A stretch of 64,000 nucleotides of DNA from an uncultured Bacteroidia bacterium (GTDB lineage Bacteria > Bacteroidota > Bacteroidia > NS11-12g > UBA955). The position numbers and the translations under genes are program-made. The stretch spans positions 1 to 64,000 of the forward strand of contig CALKCM010000001.1 in assembly GCA_938086785.1 (NCBI GenBank), written 5' to 3'. The notes below the pieces were generated by a model that was not told the origin of the DNA, made no database searches, and was given only the letters and a program-made list of their open reading frames with translations. Shown here in pieces: positions 34,579-42,455 of the stretch (within the stretch, counting starts at the first letter, position 1; the number at the start of each line of letters is the position of its first letter).

Positions 34579-36972
34579 TTAAAAGGGATATCCAATTCCA
34601 ATGGTAATGGCCGTTTCATTCTCGATATAATCCACAGAAAGCATATTGTCGAGTAACCAACGGCTTCCATTTTGCTTCGTTGGATCATGCAAGGGCCAAC
34701 CCCAATCCAAGCGAAACAAGAAAAAACCAAAGTCAAACCTGGCTCCAATTCCCGTATTAAAAGCCATTTCTTGCAAATAGGTATCTGGGTCAAATATCCC
34801 TTTAGTTCCCACCTGAGTATTTTTATGATTCACATTCCAAATATTTCCTGCGTCAGCAAAAATAGCCCCGTAGAACAAATCCTTTAAAAGAGTGAACCTA
34901 TACTCTGTGCTTGCCTCTATAAGTAATTCTCCGGCTTTATCAATAATATTGTTAGATGTGGGCTCATCACCCGGACCTAATCTTCGCGGGCGCCAGCCTC
35001 TTAAACTGTTGCTTCCCCCAATAAAAAAACGCTTATCATAAGGCAAGACATTAGACTCCCCATTGCCAAAAGGAATTCCTATGCCCGTATTGACTTTAAA
35101 AGCTACTGTATTAAGTTCATCGATGTCTTTCTTAAATCTCATTTCAAACTCAGCACGAACATATCGGCTCAGGCGCACTCCAAAAATTGAATAGGTCTTA
35201 TTTGAGCTAAAATTTGGATCGTTGAGCGCGCTCAGCCAACGCAGCGCATTGCCACTGGTTTCCATGGCCGCTCGAACATATAAATTATTATCTGTACGCT
35301 TAAAAAGATTGGTGCTGTGAACAAAGCCAATTTTAGAAGCAGCAATGAACAATGGAGTAAATAAAACTTTGGTCGCAAACGCAGCATTAACAGCAGTTAA
35401 ACTAGCCAAGAAATCGGGATCTGCAGTACTGTTTAAATACGAAATCTCAAGCGGTGTATAGAGTAAAGAAAGCCCTGGTTTCTGAAATTGAAAAGTGATA
35501 CCTGCAGGAATAGTTCTTCGCTTAAAACTGGGGTTTTCCTCAAATTGATAGGAGGCGGAAATAATTGTTTTTCTTGTATGAAACCGAGTCCTACTCGTTA
35601 ACTTATTCAGTAGGTTAAAATGGGGCAAGACCATGGATGCATTAAACCCTTGTTGTAAACCGTACCTCAAATCATTAATGTTATCTCTTTTAAAAATAGC
35701 TTCGGCAGAAGTAATAGAACCTAAGGTTAATTTCTCTCCGTTTCCAAATAAATTTCGATCTGAGAAACCGAGCAGCATGGCCATACCAAAACTTCGCTGA
35801 TTTGAATTTACCGTAGCTCCTAAGTTACCCTGAGGGGAATACAAACCCTGTGGCTCCCATTTAACTCCCAAGCGATGCAAGGCTCGACAATAAATACTTA
35901 CCCGCACTTGATGATTAAGAGTATCTGGAGTTGCCCTTACATCCACATAATTAAACAATTCCATTTCCAAAAGCGATTGGTAAGTCTGTTCAATACTTGT
36001 TTGACTGAATAGTGAGTTGCTATCTGTATAAATGAGTTTGGCTATTGTACTAGGATTGATGGGATAATGATTCAGAACCAATCGTTTATTTGCATAATTG
36101 GTTTCTTGCGGCCATTTTTTCTTGTTTAAGTATGCATCGCCTACATCAATGGTTAAAGTTGGAGAGGCAAAAGTATAAAGTTGATGGTTGGTATTTAGGG
36201 CGGGTCTTGCAATATTCAAATAGACCTTACACTCCCCTCTAAGGTAGGCGGTATCCAACTCTAAATTTATATAAGAATCATCAAAGGCATAATATCCTTT
36301 ATTCCTCACCCTCTTTGCAATTTCCTCCCGCGCCTGAGTAAATGCGGAGATACGGGCATACCCTTTCTTTGGAGTAAAAACAGTGGATTCTTGTCTCAAG
36401 GAATCGCAAATATTCGTCACCAATTTTTGGATTTGTGTGTCTTTACTTTGAATAAAAAAATCGTTTATAACAAATGCTTCTTTCGGTTTAGATATGTATT
36501 TAACGATGGCTTTATGGCCCTTAATCTTTACCGAGTAATCCACTTCTGTTCTAAAGTATCCATTATTGAATAGGTAATTTTGAATATTAGAAACGTTTAG
36601 CACAATTTTACTGGTATCCAATAGCACAGGAGGCTCACCTTGCTTTCGCAAAGACTTTCTCCATTTCTTCTTATCACTTAATTCAGGTGCTTTGCTTTTT
36701 GTTCCAAGGGAATAAAGCCACAAGAAAAAAGGCACTCTGCCTAAAAAAACCCTTCGGTTAGGCTTATACAGCACTTGGCTTTGAATCTCGTTGCTAATAT
36801 TATAATCTATTAAACGATCCGATTTTACCTCAAACTTATTCTTGGTAAGTATCTTTTGGCCTTTTGGAATCGTTTTACGAACACCACATGCGGAGCCCAA
36901 AACAAATATTGTAAGAAGAATCCAAAATCTTCCAAATTGAAGGCGATATTTGCAGGGACGGTATGACCTCAT
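34579..36972 (-). CDS. BamA/TamA-like outer-membrane assembly lipoprotein
   Basis: A 797-residue protein of the surface antigen/BamA superfamily. It starts with a lipobox-type signal (C29 in LGSAC) unlike BamA itself. POTRA-like domains occupy roughly residues 35-380; the C-terminal 16-strand-type barrel domain (about 400-797) has the family signature motifs GGSNSLRGWRPRRLGPG and GIGARFDFGFFLFRLDWG. In Bacteroidota such lipid-anchored TamA-like proteins are common and often lie beside a SpoU-type methyltransferase, as here. Its role, TamA-like or other outer-membrane insertion, cannot be settled from sequence. The start overlaps the divergent methyltransferase gene by 10 bases. Confidence 0.82.
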   Translation of the reverse strand: MRSYRPCKYRLQFGRFWILLTIFVLGSACGVRKTIPKGQKILTKNKFEVKSDRLIDYNISNEIQSQVLYKPNRRVFLGRVPFFLWLYSLGTKSKAPELSDKKKWRKSLRKQGEPPVLLDTSKIVLNVSNIQNYLFNNGYFRTEVDYSVKIKGHKAIVKYISKPKEAFVINDFFIQSKDTQIQKLVTNICDSLRQESTVFTPKKGYARISAFTQAREEIAKRVRNKGYYAFDDSYINLELDTAYLRGECKVYLNIARPALNTNHQLYTFASPTLTIDVGDAYLNKKKWPQETNYANKRLVLNHYPINPSTIAKLIYTDSNSLFSQTSIEQTYQSLLEMELFNYVDVRATPDTLNHQVRVSIYCRALHRLGVKWEPQGLYSPQGNLGATVNSNQRSFGMAMLLGFSDRNLFGNGEKLTLGSITSAEAIFKRDNINDLRYGLQQGFNASMVLPHFNLLNKLTSRTRFHTRKTIISASYQFEENPSFKRRTIPAGITFQFQKPGLSLLYTPLEISYLNSTADPDFLASLTAVNAAFATKVLFTPLFIAASKIGFVHSTNLFKRTDNNLYVRAAMETSGNALRWLSALNDPNFSSNKTYSIFGVRLSRYVRAEFEMRFKKDIDELNTVAFKVNTGIGIPFGNGESNVLPYDKRFFIGGSNSLRGWRPRRLGPGDEPTSNNIIDKAGELLIEASTEYRFTLLKDLFYGAIFADAGNIWNVNHKNTQVGTKGIFDPDTYLQEMAFNTGIGARFDFGFFLFRLDWGWPLHDPTKQNGSRWLLDNMLSVDYIENETAITIGIGYPF

Positions 36973-37691
36973 TTCATTCGCTAAAGCATATAAAATCTTT
37001 ACATTTCAGCAAGTTCAGGCAAAAATATAGCCAATTCATTATAGAAGGTTTAAAAAGCGTAGATGAATTAATCCACAGCGACTACGAAGTTCTTGATATT
37101 TTCGCTACAAAAAGGTACTATTCGTCCTTCGAGGGGCATGCCAATGTTCATCTATTAAGCGACAAGGATTACGCCACTATCAGTCAGTTTAAGACTCCAG
37201 CAGGCATTCTTGCAAGTGCCAAAATAAAAGGAGATGAAGAACATAAAATCCTTGATAATGAACGCATCACATTATTGTTAGATGGGGTTTCAGATCCCGG
37301 AAATTTAGGCACTTTAATTCGGACTGCAGACTGGTTTGGGATTACTCAAATTATTGGAAATGAATCCTGCGCAGATTTTTACAACCATAAAACCTTAAGT
37401 GCAACCATGGGTAGTTTTACGCGGGTCAATTATAAGAGAGGAGATTTGGCTCAGCTATTGGATGGCAAAAATAGCTATGGGGCTTTTTTAAACGGAGACG
37501 AACTCTCTAAGGTATCTATTAAATCACCTGCTTATATCGTTATTGGCAGCGAGAGTCATGGCATTTCTATTGAAGTAGAAAAGCATATTAAAAACAAAGT
37601 TTTTATACCAGGTGCAAATACCGCAGAGAGTTTAAATGCATCCATTGCTGGCGGAATATTAATGCATGCCTTCTTTACAAAGTTAATATAG
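36963..37691 (+). CDS. SpoU/TrmH family RNA 2-O-methyltransferase
   Basis: A SPOUT-class enzyme that methylates ribose 2-hydroxyls in tRNA or rRNA using S-adenosylmethionine. N-terminal substrate-binding region (about 1-95), then the knotted SPOUT domain with its three motifs: LLLDGVSDPGNLGTLIRTA, YIVIGSESHGIS and IPGANTAESLNASIAGGI. Length (242 aa) is typical. The ATG lies inside the first codons of the divergent BamA-like gene, so its promoter must also lie in that gene. The target nucleotide is unknown. Confidence 0.93.
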   Translation: MTSFHSLKHIKSLHFSKFRQKYSQFIIEGLKSVDELIHSDYEVLDIFATKRYYSSFEGHANVHLLSDKDYATISQFKTPAGILASAKIKGDEEHKILDNERITLLLDGVSDPGNLGTLIRTADWFGITQIIGNESCADFYNHKTLSATMGSFTRVNYKRGDLAQLLDGKNSYGAFLNGDELSKVSIKSPAYIVIGSESHGISIEVEKHIKNKVFIPGANTAESLNASIAGGILMHAFFTKLI

Positions 37692-37789
37692 CAATATAAG
37701 ATTTAGACTTAGATTTTATATTTAAGAATTTCTGTAATTCAAAGTAAAAAACAGTGGGCATCCTCTTAGAAAACTGAGTAAATATTCGC

Positions 37790-37797
37790 TATATTTG
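37790..37797 (+). promoter_or_regulatory. Promoter element TATATTTG before the DUF4175 gene
   Basis: Strict -7 match 13 bases before the TTG start at 37811, supporting that unusual start. Confidence 0.6.
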
Positions 37798-37810
37798 TAT
37801 GTGTTGAGCC

Positions 37811-40800
37811 TTGGAAAATAGCATTAAACATAAACTCCACTTATTCATACGAAAATTTAATCTGAACATTCTCGTTCGTGGAGTTCTAATATCACTTGCA
37901 CTGCTCTTAGGCTTATATCTTTTGCTATCCATTGGGGAGTATACCTTCCACTTTGGGAAAACCAGTAGAACCATTCTGTTTTGGGGATTTATAACTGTCC
38001 TTTTTACGGTTTCATACTTATGGATTGTTAAACCTTTGCTTACGTTATGGCGATTGCGCAAGAGCATTGATGAAAACCAAGCTGCCTTAATTATAGGAAC
38101 TCATTTTAAAGACATTGAAGATCGCTTATTAAACTTATTGCAATTGGAATACGCTCTTCCAACATTGGCATCTTCCTCTTTAGCCATGGCAAGCATCGAA
38201 CAGAAAACAAAAGAGCTCAGGCCTATTCCTTTTCATAAAGCCATAAATATAAGAGTATCAAATAAAAAATGGTTTCGCTTAGCAGCCATACCCATTCTCC
38301 TTATTGGCTGTACATTAATCTTCCAAAGCAGTATTATAACAGATGGTACCAAACGCATCGTTGCCTTTAACGAAGATTTTCCTATTCCAGCCCCTTTTGA
38401 ATTTATTCTTGAGAACAAAAGCCTTCAATATTTTGCGGGAGATAAAGCCCTTCTTATGTTAAGGACCGAGGGAAAAGTGTTTCCAAATGAGGTGTATGCC
38501 AGTCTCAACGGACAAAATTTTAAAATGAAGAAAGACTCCTTCGGGCATTTTTCTTTTGAAATCGAACAAGTCAAAAAGTCCTTAATACTGCAATTTGAAG
38601 CCGCAGGTTTTACCTCGAAAAAATATACTTTGCAGGTAAGAAATTTACCCCGCCTACTGAAATATTCCATAGCTCTCAATTACCCGAAGTATACGGGTAG
38701 AAAGAATGAAAAAGCAACAAACGCTGGCGAACTAAGCATCCCGGAAGGAACACAAATAGTTTGGGACATAATAGCGAAAGATGCAGAACAAGTAGTAATA
38801 AATAACACGAGCCTTAAACCCAACTCTCAGGGAATCGTTCAATTTTCGCAACGTGCAAAGACCAATACATCTTTTTCTGTTCGATTGCAGAACAAGTTAG
38901 GCTTTGGCAGAGACTCAAGCCGCCTAATCATAAATGTAATCCCTGATTATGCACCCAATATTCAGGTGGAGACCATCGAAGATAGCAGCGCCCTATTGCA
39001 ATATTTCTTTTTAGGCAATGCTGGCGATGATTACAGAGTAGATAAAATTAATTTTTTATATCGCTATTCTAAAACCAATGATATCAAGAAAAAAAATGCA
39101 GGGGCCTTTTCCTTCCCTATAAATATAATCCCCGCCCAAGAAATTGGCTTTACCCATGCGATAAACCTAGGAGATTTAGGAGTCTTGCCTGGAGAAGAAA
39201 TAAGTTTCTTTTTAGAAGCTTGGGATAACAATGGTATAAGAGGCCCGCAAGTCACTCGAACTCCTGCCCAAATTCTAAGGAGAAAGACTGCGATAGAGGT
39301 CAGAAAAGACGCAGAAAAGAACTCGAACCTTATTAAAAATTCCATGGCAGGAGCTTTAAAAAGAGCAAATGCGCTAAAGAAAAAAAGTGAAAGTATTGAT
39401 GACCAACTAAACAAAAGCAAAAGCCTTAAATGGCAGCAGCAACAAAAATTAGAAGACTTTTTAAAGGATCAAGAGAAACTCAATAAATCTCTAGAGAAGA
39501 TAAAAGAGAATAACGAAAGACTTCAAGAACAAAATAAGGATTTCATGCAGCCCGAAAATGAGCTATTGGAAAGACAAAAGAACTTAAATAAAGCCTTAAA
39601 TGAACTCAAAAATCCAGAATTAGATAAGCTGCTGAAAGAAATAGAAAAGCTCTTGCAACAAAATGCATCCAAAGAACAGATTCAAAAAAAGATGCAGGAA
39701 CTGCAGAAACAAAATCAAGAGTTATCTAAAAACATGGATGCCCTAAGAGAGCAGTTTAAACAACTTCAAATGGAACGTATGCTGGAAGATCAAATACAAC
39801 AGCTCGACAAACTCACTAAAGAACAAACTAAACTAAAAGAGAATACAACCAAAACAAATAATCAAACGGAGAAACTTGGCGCGGAACAGAACAAAATAAA
39901 AGACAAGCTAAATGAACTTAAAAAAGAACTAAAAAAGGTTGATGGACTCAATAAGGAATTAGAGAAACCAATGGATCTAGACATGGGTAAACAAGAAGGA
40001 GATGAAGCGGAAGAAGCCATGGATAAAGCCCAAAAAGAACTAGCAAAGGGTAAAAAGAAAACGGCTGATAAAGAACAACAAAATGCGCTTGACAAGCTAA
40101 AAGAAATGAGTGATAAGCTCAAGGCAAGTTTACAAAAAGCAAGAGAAGCGCAAATGGTAGAAGACTATAAAAGCACACGCGAATTATTAGATAACCTCAT
40201 CCATGCATCCAAAGAGCAAGAAACTATTTTTACCGAACTCAACACCATGAAGGAATATGGACCAAGGTTCGTCGCACTAAACACACAACAAATGAAAATT
40301 CGTGAAAAGTGTGCCCTTTTAGAGGATAGTTTGCTCGCCTTAGCCAAGCGACAGCCTATGGTAAGCACTTTTATATCACGAGAAATGAACCGCATCAACA
40401 CGCACATGGACGATGCATTAGATCATTTAAAAGAACGAAATTTAAGAGCGGCTGGAGTGGAAGAGCAGTATGTTATGACCGGCATTAACAATCTGGCGGT
40501 CATGTTAATGGAAAGCATGCAAAACATGCAAGCCAAAATGAACAAAGGGAAAAAGAAAGGAAAGGGAAAAGGCAAAGGAAAAGGAAAGGGAGATGGAAAA
40601 GGGAAAGGAAAAAATGGAGGAAAAGGCAATGGAAAACTTAGCGAAGGTCAAAAGAAACTTGGAGAAATGATGCAAAGAATCCAACAAGGGAATGGCAAAA
40701 AGGAAGGGAAAGGAGATAAAGGAAAAGGGCAAAAAAGTGGAGGCAAATCGGGTTCAGGAGCCTCCGGATCTGGATCGTCTAACTCCTCTAAGTCTGGCTC

Positions 40801-41233
40801 TCGACTAATGAATAAAGAATACGCACAGATGGCTTTAATGCAGGAAGCACTTCGCAGAAAGATTGCGGCCATGAAGAAGCAATTGCTTAATGAAGGCAGG
40901 GTAAATGAGGCTAGAAACCTTCAGAAGGCTGAAGATCTAATGGAAATAAATGAGAAACAACTCGTGAATAAAACCATTGACAAAAAAAGTCTCATGCGTC
41001 AAAAAGACATTCAAACACGACTTTTGGAACATGAAAAGGCTCAGCGAAGTCAAAAACAAGATGATAAACGGCAATCCGAGGCGCCACCTCAAACAATCAT
41101 AAAAATACCAAAGGAGTTTGAAAAAAAGGTTCAGGATCAAAAAAATCAAAAAGAGTTATTGCGCAAAACCAGCCCTCAAATGGGCGATTATTACAAGCAA
41201 AAAACAGATCTTTACCTACAGCAAATTAGATAA
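37811..41233 (+). CDS. Large DUF4175-family coiled-coil membrane protein
   Basis: A 1140-residue protein of the DUF4175 type, an uncharacterised Bacteroidota family. Hydrophobic segments at about 24-44, 56-76 and 156-172 anchor the N-terminus; a beta-rich region follows to about residue 480, then a very long charged coiled coil (about 495-820, rich in KLEQLN). A low-complexity stretch of Lys-Gly pairs lies near residues 909-976, encoded at 40538-40740, and a basic C-terminus closes the protein. The start is a TTG, since an in-frame TGA lies two codons upstream and no ATG occurs nearby. The function is unknown; a structural role spanning the periplasm is a guess. Confidence 0.85.
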   Translation: MENSIKHKLHLFIRKFNLNILVRGVLISLALLLGLYLLLSIGEYTFHFGKTSRTILFWGFITVLFTVSYLWIVKPLLTLWRLRKSIDENQAALIIGTHFKDIEDRLLNLLQLEYALPTLASSSLAMASIEQKTKELRPIPFHKAINIRVSNKKWFRLAAIPILLIGCTLIFQSSIITDGTKRIVAFNEDFPIPAPFEFILENKSLQYFAGDKALLMLRTEGKVFPNEVYASLNGQNFKMKKDSFGHFSFEIEQVKKSLILQFEAAGFTSKKYTLQVRNLPRLLKYSIALNYPKYTGRKNEKATNAGELSIPEGTQIVWDIIAKDAEQVVINNTSLKPNSQGIVQFSQRAKTNTSFSVRLQNKLGFGRDSSRLIINVIPDYAPNIQVETIEDSSALLQYFFLGNAGDDYRVDKINFLYRYSKTNDIKKKNAGAFSFPINIIPAQEIGFTHAINLGDLGVLPGEEISFFLEAWDNNGIRGPQVTRTPAQILRRKTAIEVRKDAEKNSNLIKNSMAGALKRANALKKKSESIDDQLNKSKSLKWQQQQKLEDFLKDQEKLNKSLEKIKENNERLQEQNKDFMQPENELLERQKNLNKALNELKNPELDKLLKEIEKLLQQNASKEQIQKKMQELQKQNQELSKNMDALREQFKQLQMERMLEDQIQQLDKLTKEQTKLKENTTKTNNQTEKLGAEQNKIKDKLNELKKELKKVDGLNKELEKPMDLDMGKQEGDEAEEAMDKAQKELAKGKKKTADKEQQNALDKLKEMSDKLKASLQKAREAQMVEDYKSTRELLDNLIHASKEQETIFTELNTMKEYGPRFVALNTQQMKIREKCALLEDSLLALAKRQPMVSTFISREMNRINTHMDDALDHLKERNLRAAGVEEQYVMTGINNLAVMLMESMQNMQAKMNKGKKKGKGKGKGKGKGDGKGKGKNGGKGNGKLSEGQKKLGEMMQRIQQGNGKKEGKGDKGKGQKSGGKSGSGASGSGSSNSSKSGSRLMNKEYAQMALMQEALRRKIAAMKKQLLNEGRVNEARNLQKAEDLMEINEKQLVNKTIDKKSLMRQKDIQTRLLEHEKAQRSQKQDDKRQSEAPPQTIIKIPKEFEKKVQDQKNQKELLRKTSPQMGDYYKQKTDLYLQQIR

Positions 41234-41300
41234 TATTCGGTGTTTTTAAATATTCTCCGATAAATTTCATTTAAACCATTCTAGAAATTAGAAAACGTTG

Positions 41301-41308
41301 TATTTTTG
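41301..41308 (+). promoter_or_regulatory. Promoter element TATTTTTG before tRNA-Pro
   Basis: Strict -7 match 22 bases before the tRNA 5' end. Confidence 0.55.
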
Positions 41309-41329
41309 CAACTCCTCTACTCATAATTT

Positions 41330-41403
41330 CGGGATGTAGCGCAGCCTGGTAGCGTACTCGCCTGGGGGGCGAGGGGTCGTGGGTTCAAATCCCGCCATCC
41401 CGA
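41330..41403 (+). tRNA. tRNA-Pro (anticodon GGG)
   Basis: A full cloverleaf can be drawn: acceptor CGGGATG/CATCCCG, D arm GCGC/GCGT, anticodon stem CTCGC/GCGAG with loop CTGGGGG, T arm GTGGG-TTCAAAT-CCCGC and discriminator A. The anticodon is GGG, reading CCC/CCU proline codons. The 3' CCA is not encoded (ACAA follows). A terminator follows at once, so it is a single-gene transcript. Confidence 0.93.
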
Positions 41404-41404
41404 C

Positions 41405-41437
41405 AAAAGTCCGGACATTTTTATGTCTGGACTTTTT
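41405..41437 (+). terminator. Terminator after tRNA-Pro
   Basis: AAAAGTCCGGACAT pairs with ATGTCTGGACTTTT (14 bp including one G-U pair) around a TTTT loop, followed by a T run; it starts two bases after the tRNA. Confidence 0.85.
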
Positions 41438-41747
41438 ACTTTTTCAACCGTATGAACAGGAGGCCTGAATGAGTAATATCTTCCACAAAACTCAAAAAAA
41501 ACAATACATCAGCTTAAATAAGAACCCTAAGAGGTAAAAAAATGAACTTTTATACCGGATTCAGTGAACTTAACCATCTTTCAATAAGGCAATTTTAAAG
41601 TTGCAAAAAAAGTAAAAAAATATTATTATTGAATCCAATATTGGAATATATGCTCTAGTCAATTATCCCTCTAATTGACTCTATAGAGCATTGAATCATT
41701 AAAGACAAGAATCATTAAAAAATAGTTGAACCAAATAGAATTTCATT
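41438..41747. other. Structured non-coding region between tRNA-Pro and the nuclease-like gene
   Basis: No gene was found in these 310 bases. They contain a 12-base palindrome TCCAATATTGGA (41634-41645), a long imperfect hairpin at 41651-41690, and a tandem repeat of GAATCATTAAA (41693-41703 and 41709-41719). No strict TAnnTTTG element was seen for the downstream gene. The hairpin pairs TGCTCTA and GTCAATTA with their complements, with a four-base bulge and TCCCTC loop; no T run follows, so it is not a classical terminator. Confidence 0.6.
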
Positions 41748-42299
41748 TTGTTTCCAAAAATACTCAAACCAAAAACCGTAGAGCAATTCCTTATCGATGG
41801 AAATATTGTAGAGGTTCCTAAGAGTAGAGTATCTTTTAAACTTTGGGAAGGCGTTCCATTTAAACATAAGCCAAAAGAGCTTCCTATATTGAACTTTAAA
41901 GGAAAAGCTATGTTTGCACAATTAGCCATTTTAAACCTGCTAAGCAAACACGGCTGGAATGTGAGTTGGATAATTGTTCAGGAAAAAACACCACTCACCC
42001 CCATTTTTCTAAATCAATGGATTGACCTTCCTCTAAAGAATCAAATAAACCAACCCATTTCGGAATCCTATATCAGGGAAACTCTTAACGAAGTAGCAAA
42101 TACAAATAATGGCAACTTCATGGGATGTTGGGATTTATTTGCCTGGAAAGACGATGGTTTTCTTTTTGTAGAAACCAAACAATCTAAAATCGAATCCATA
42201 GAAAGTTCTAAGAATAAATGGATTAAAGCGGCCTTCAAATATGGCCTCAATCAAGATAATTTTCTAATTGTGGAATGGGAAGCGAAGAATAATATTTAA
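41748..42299 (+). CDS. Putative PD-(D/E)XK nuclease-like protein (VRR-NUC-like)
   Basis: A 183-residue protein of uncertain family. Its C-terminal half carries a pattern like the PD-(D/E)XK nuclease core of VRR-NUC proteins: an Asp in GCWDLFAWKDDG, then FLFVETKQSK (E-x-K), and further KNKWIKAAFKYGL as the following helix. The N-terminal half has no match I recognise. The start is a TTG at 41748 (TAG lies in frame four codons upstream). It lies alone between tRNA-Pro and dnaE. An endonuclease or nuclease-fold DNA-binding role is inferred from the motif alone; it might be catalytically inactive. Confidence 0.6.
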   Translation: MFPKILKPKTVEQFLIDGNIVEVPKSRVSFKLWEGVPFKHKPKELPILNFKGKAMFAQLAILNLLSKHGWNVSWIIVQEKTPLTPIFLNQWIDLPLKNQINQPISESYIRETLNEVANTNNGNFMGCWDLFAWKDDGFLFVETKQSKIESIESSKNKWIKAAFKYGLNQDNFLIVEWEAKNNI

Positions 42300-42455
42300 C
42301 ATTCGTTTCGCATATGCTCCTGTGGTTTTTTCTTCCTTGGCATTCTTTAGAAGAGCAAACCTTATCCCTGATACAATACTCTGCACAATCATCCCCAAAA
42401 TACCCACATTCCTCTGTAAATTAAGGAAGTATTTTTACCTTGCAAGTTAAGATAT

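Noticed and set aside
40538..40740. Short repeats that might suggest CRISPR
   Set aside because: They are codon-level repeats encoding Lys-Gly in frame within a coding region, without spacers.
40423..40872. Several minus-strand frames rich in Pro and Phe
   Set aside because: They are the complement of the Lys-Gly repeat of the DUF4175 gene; their composition reflects that repeat.
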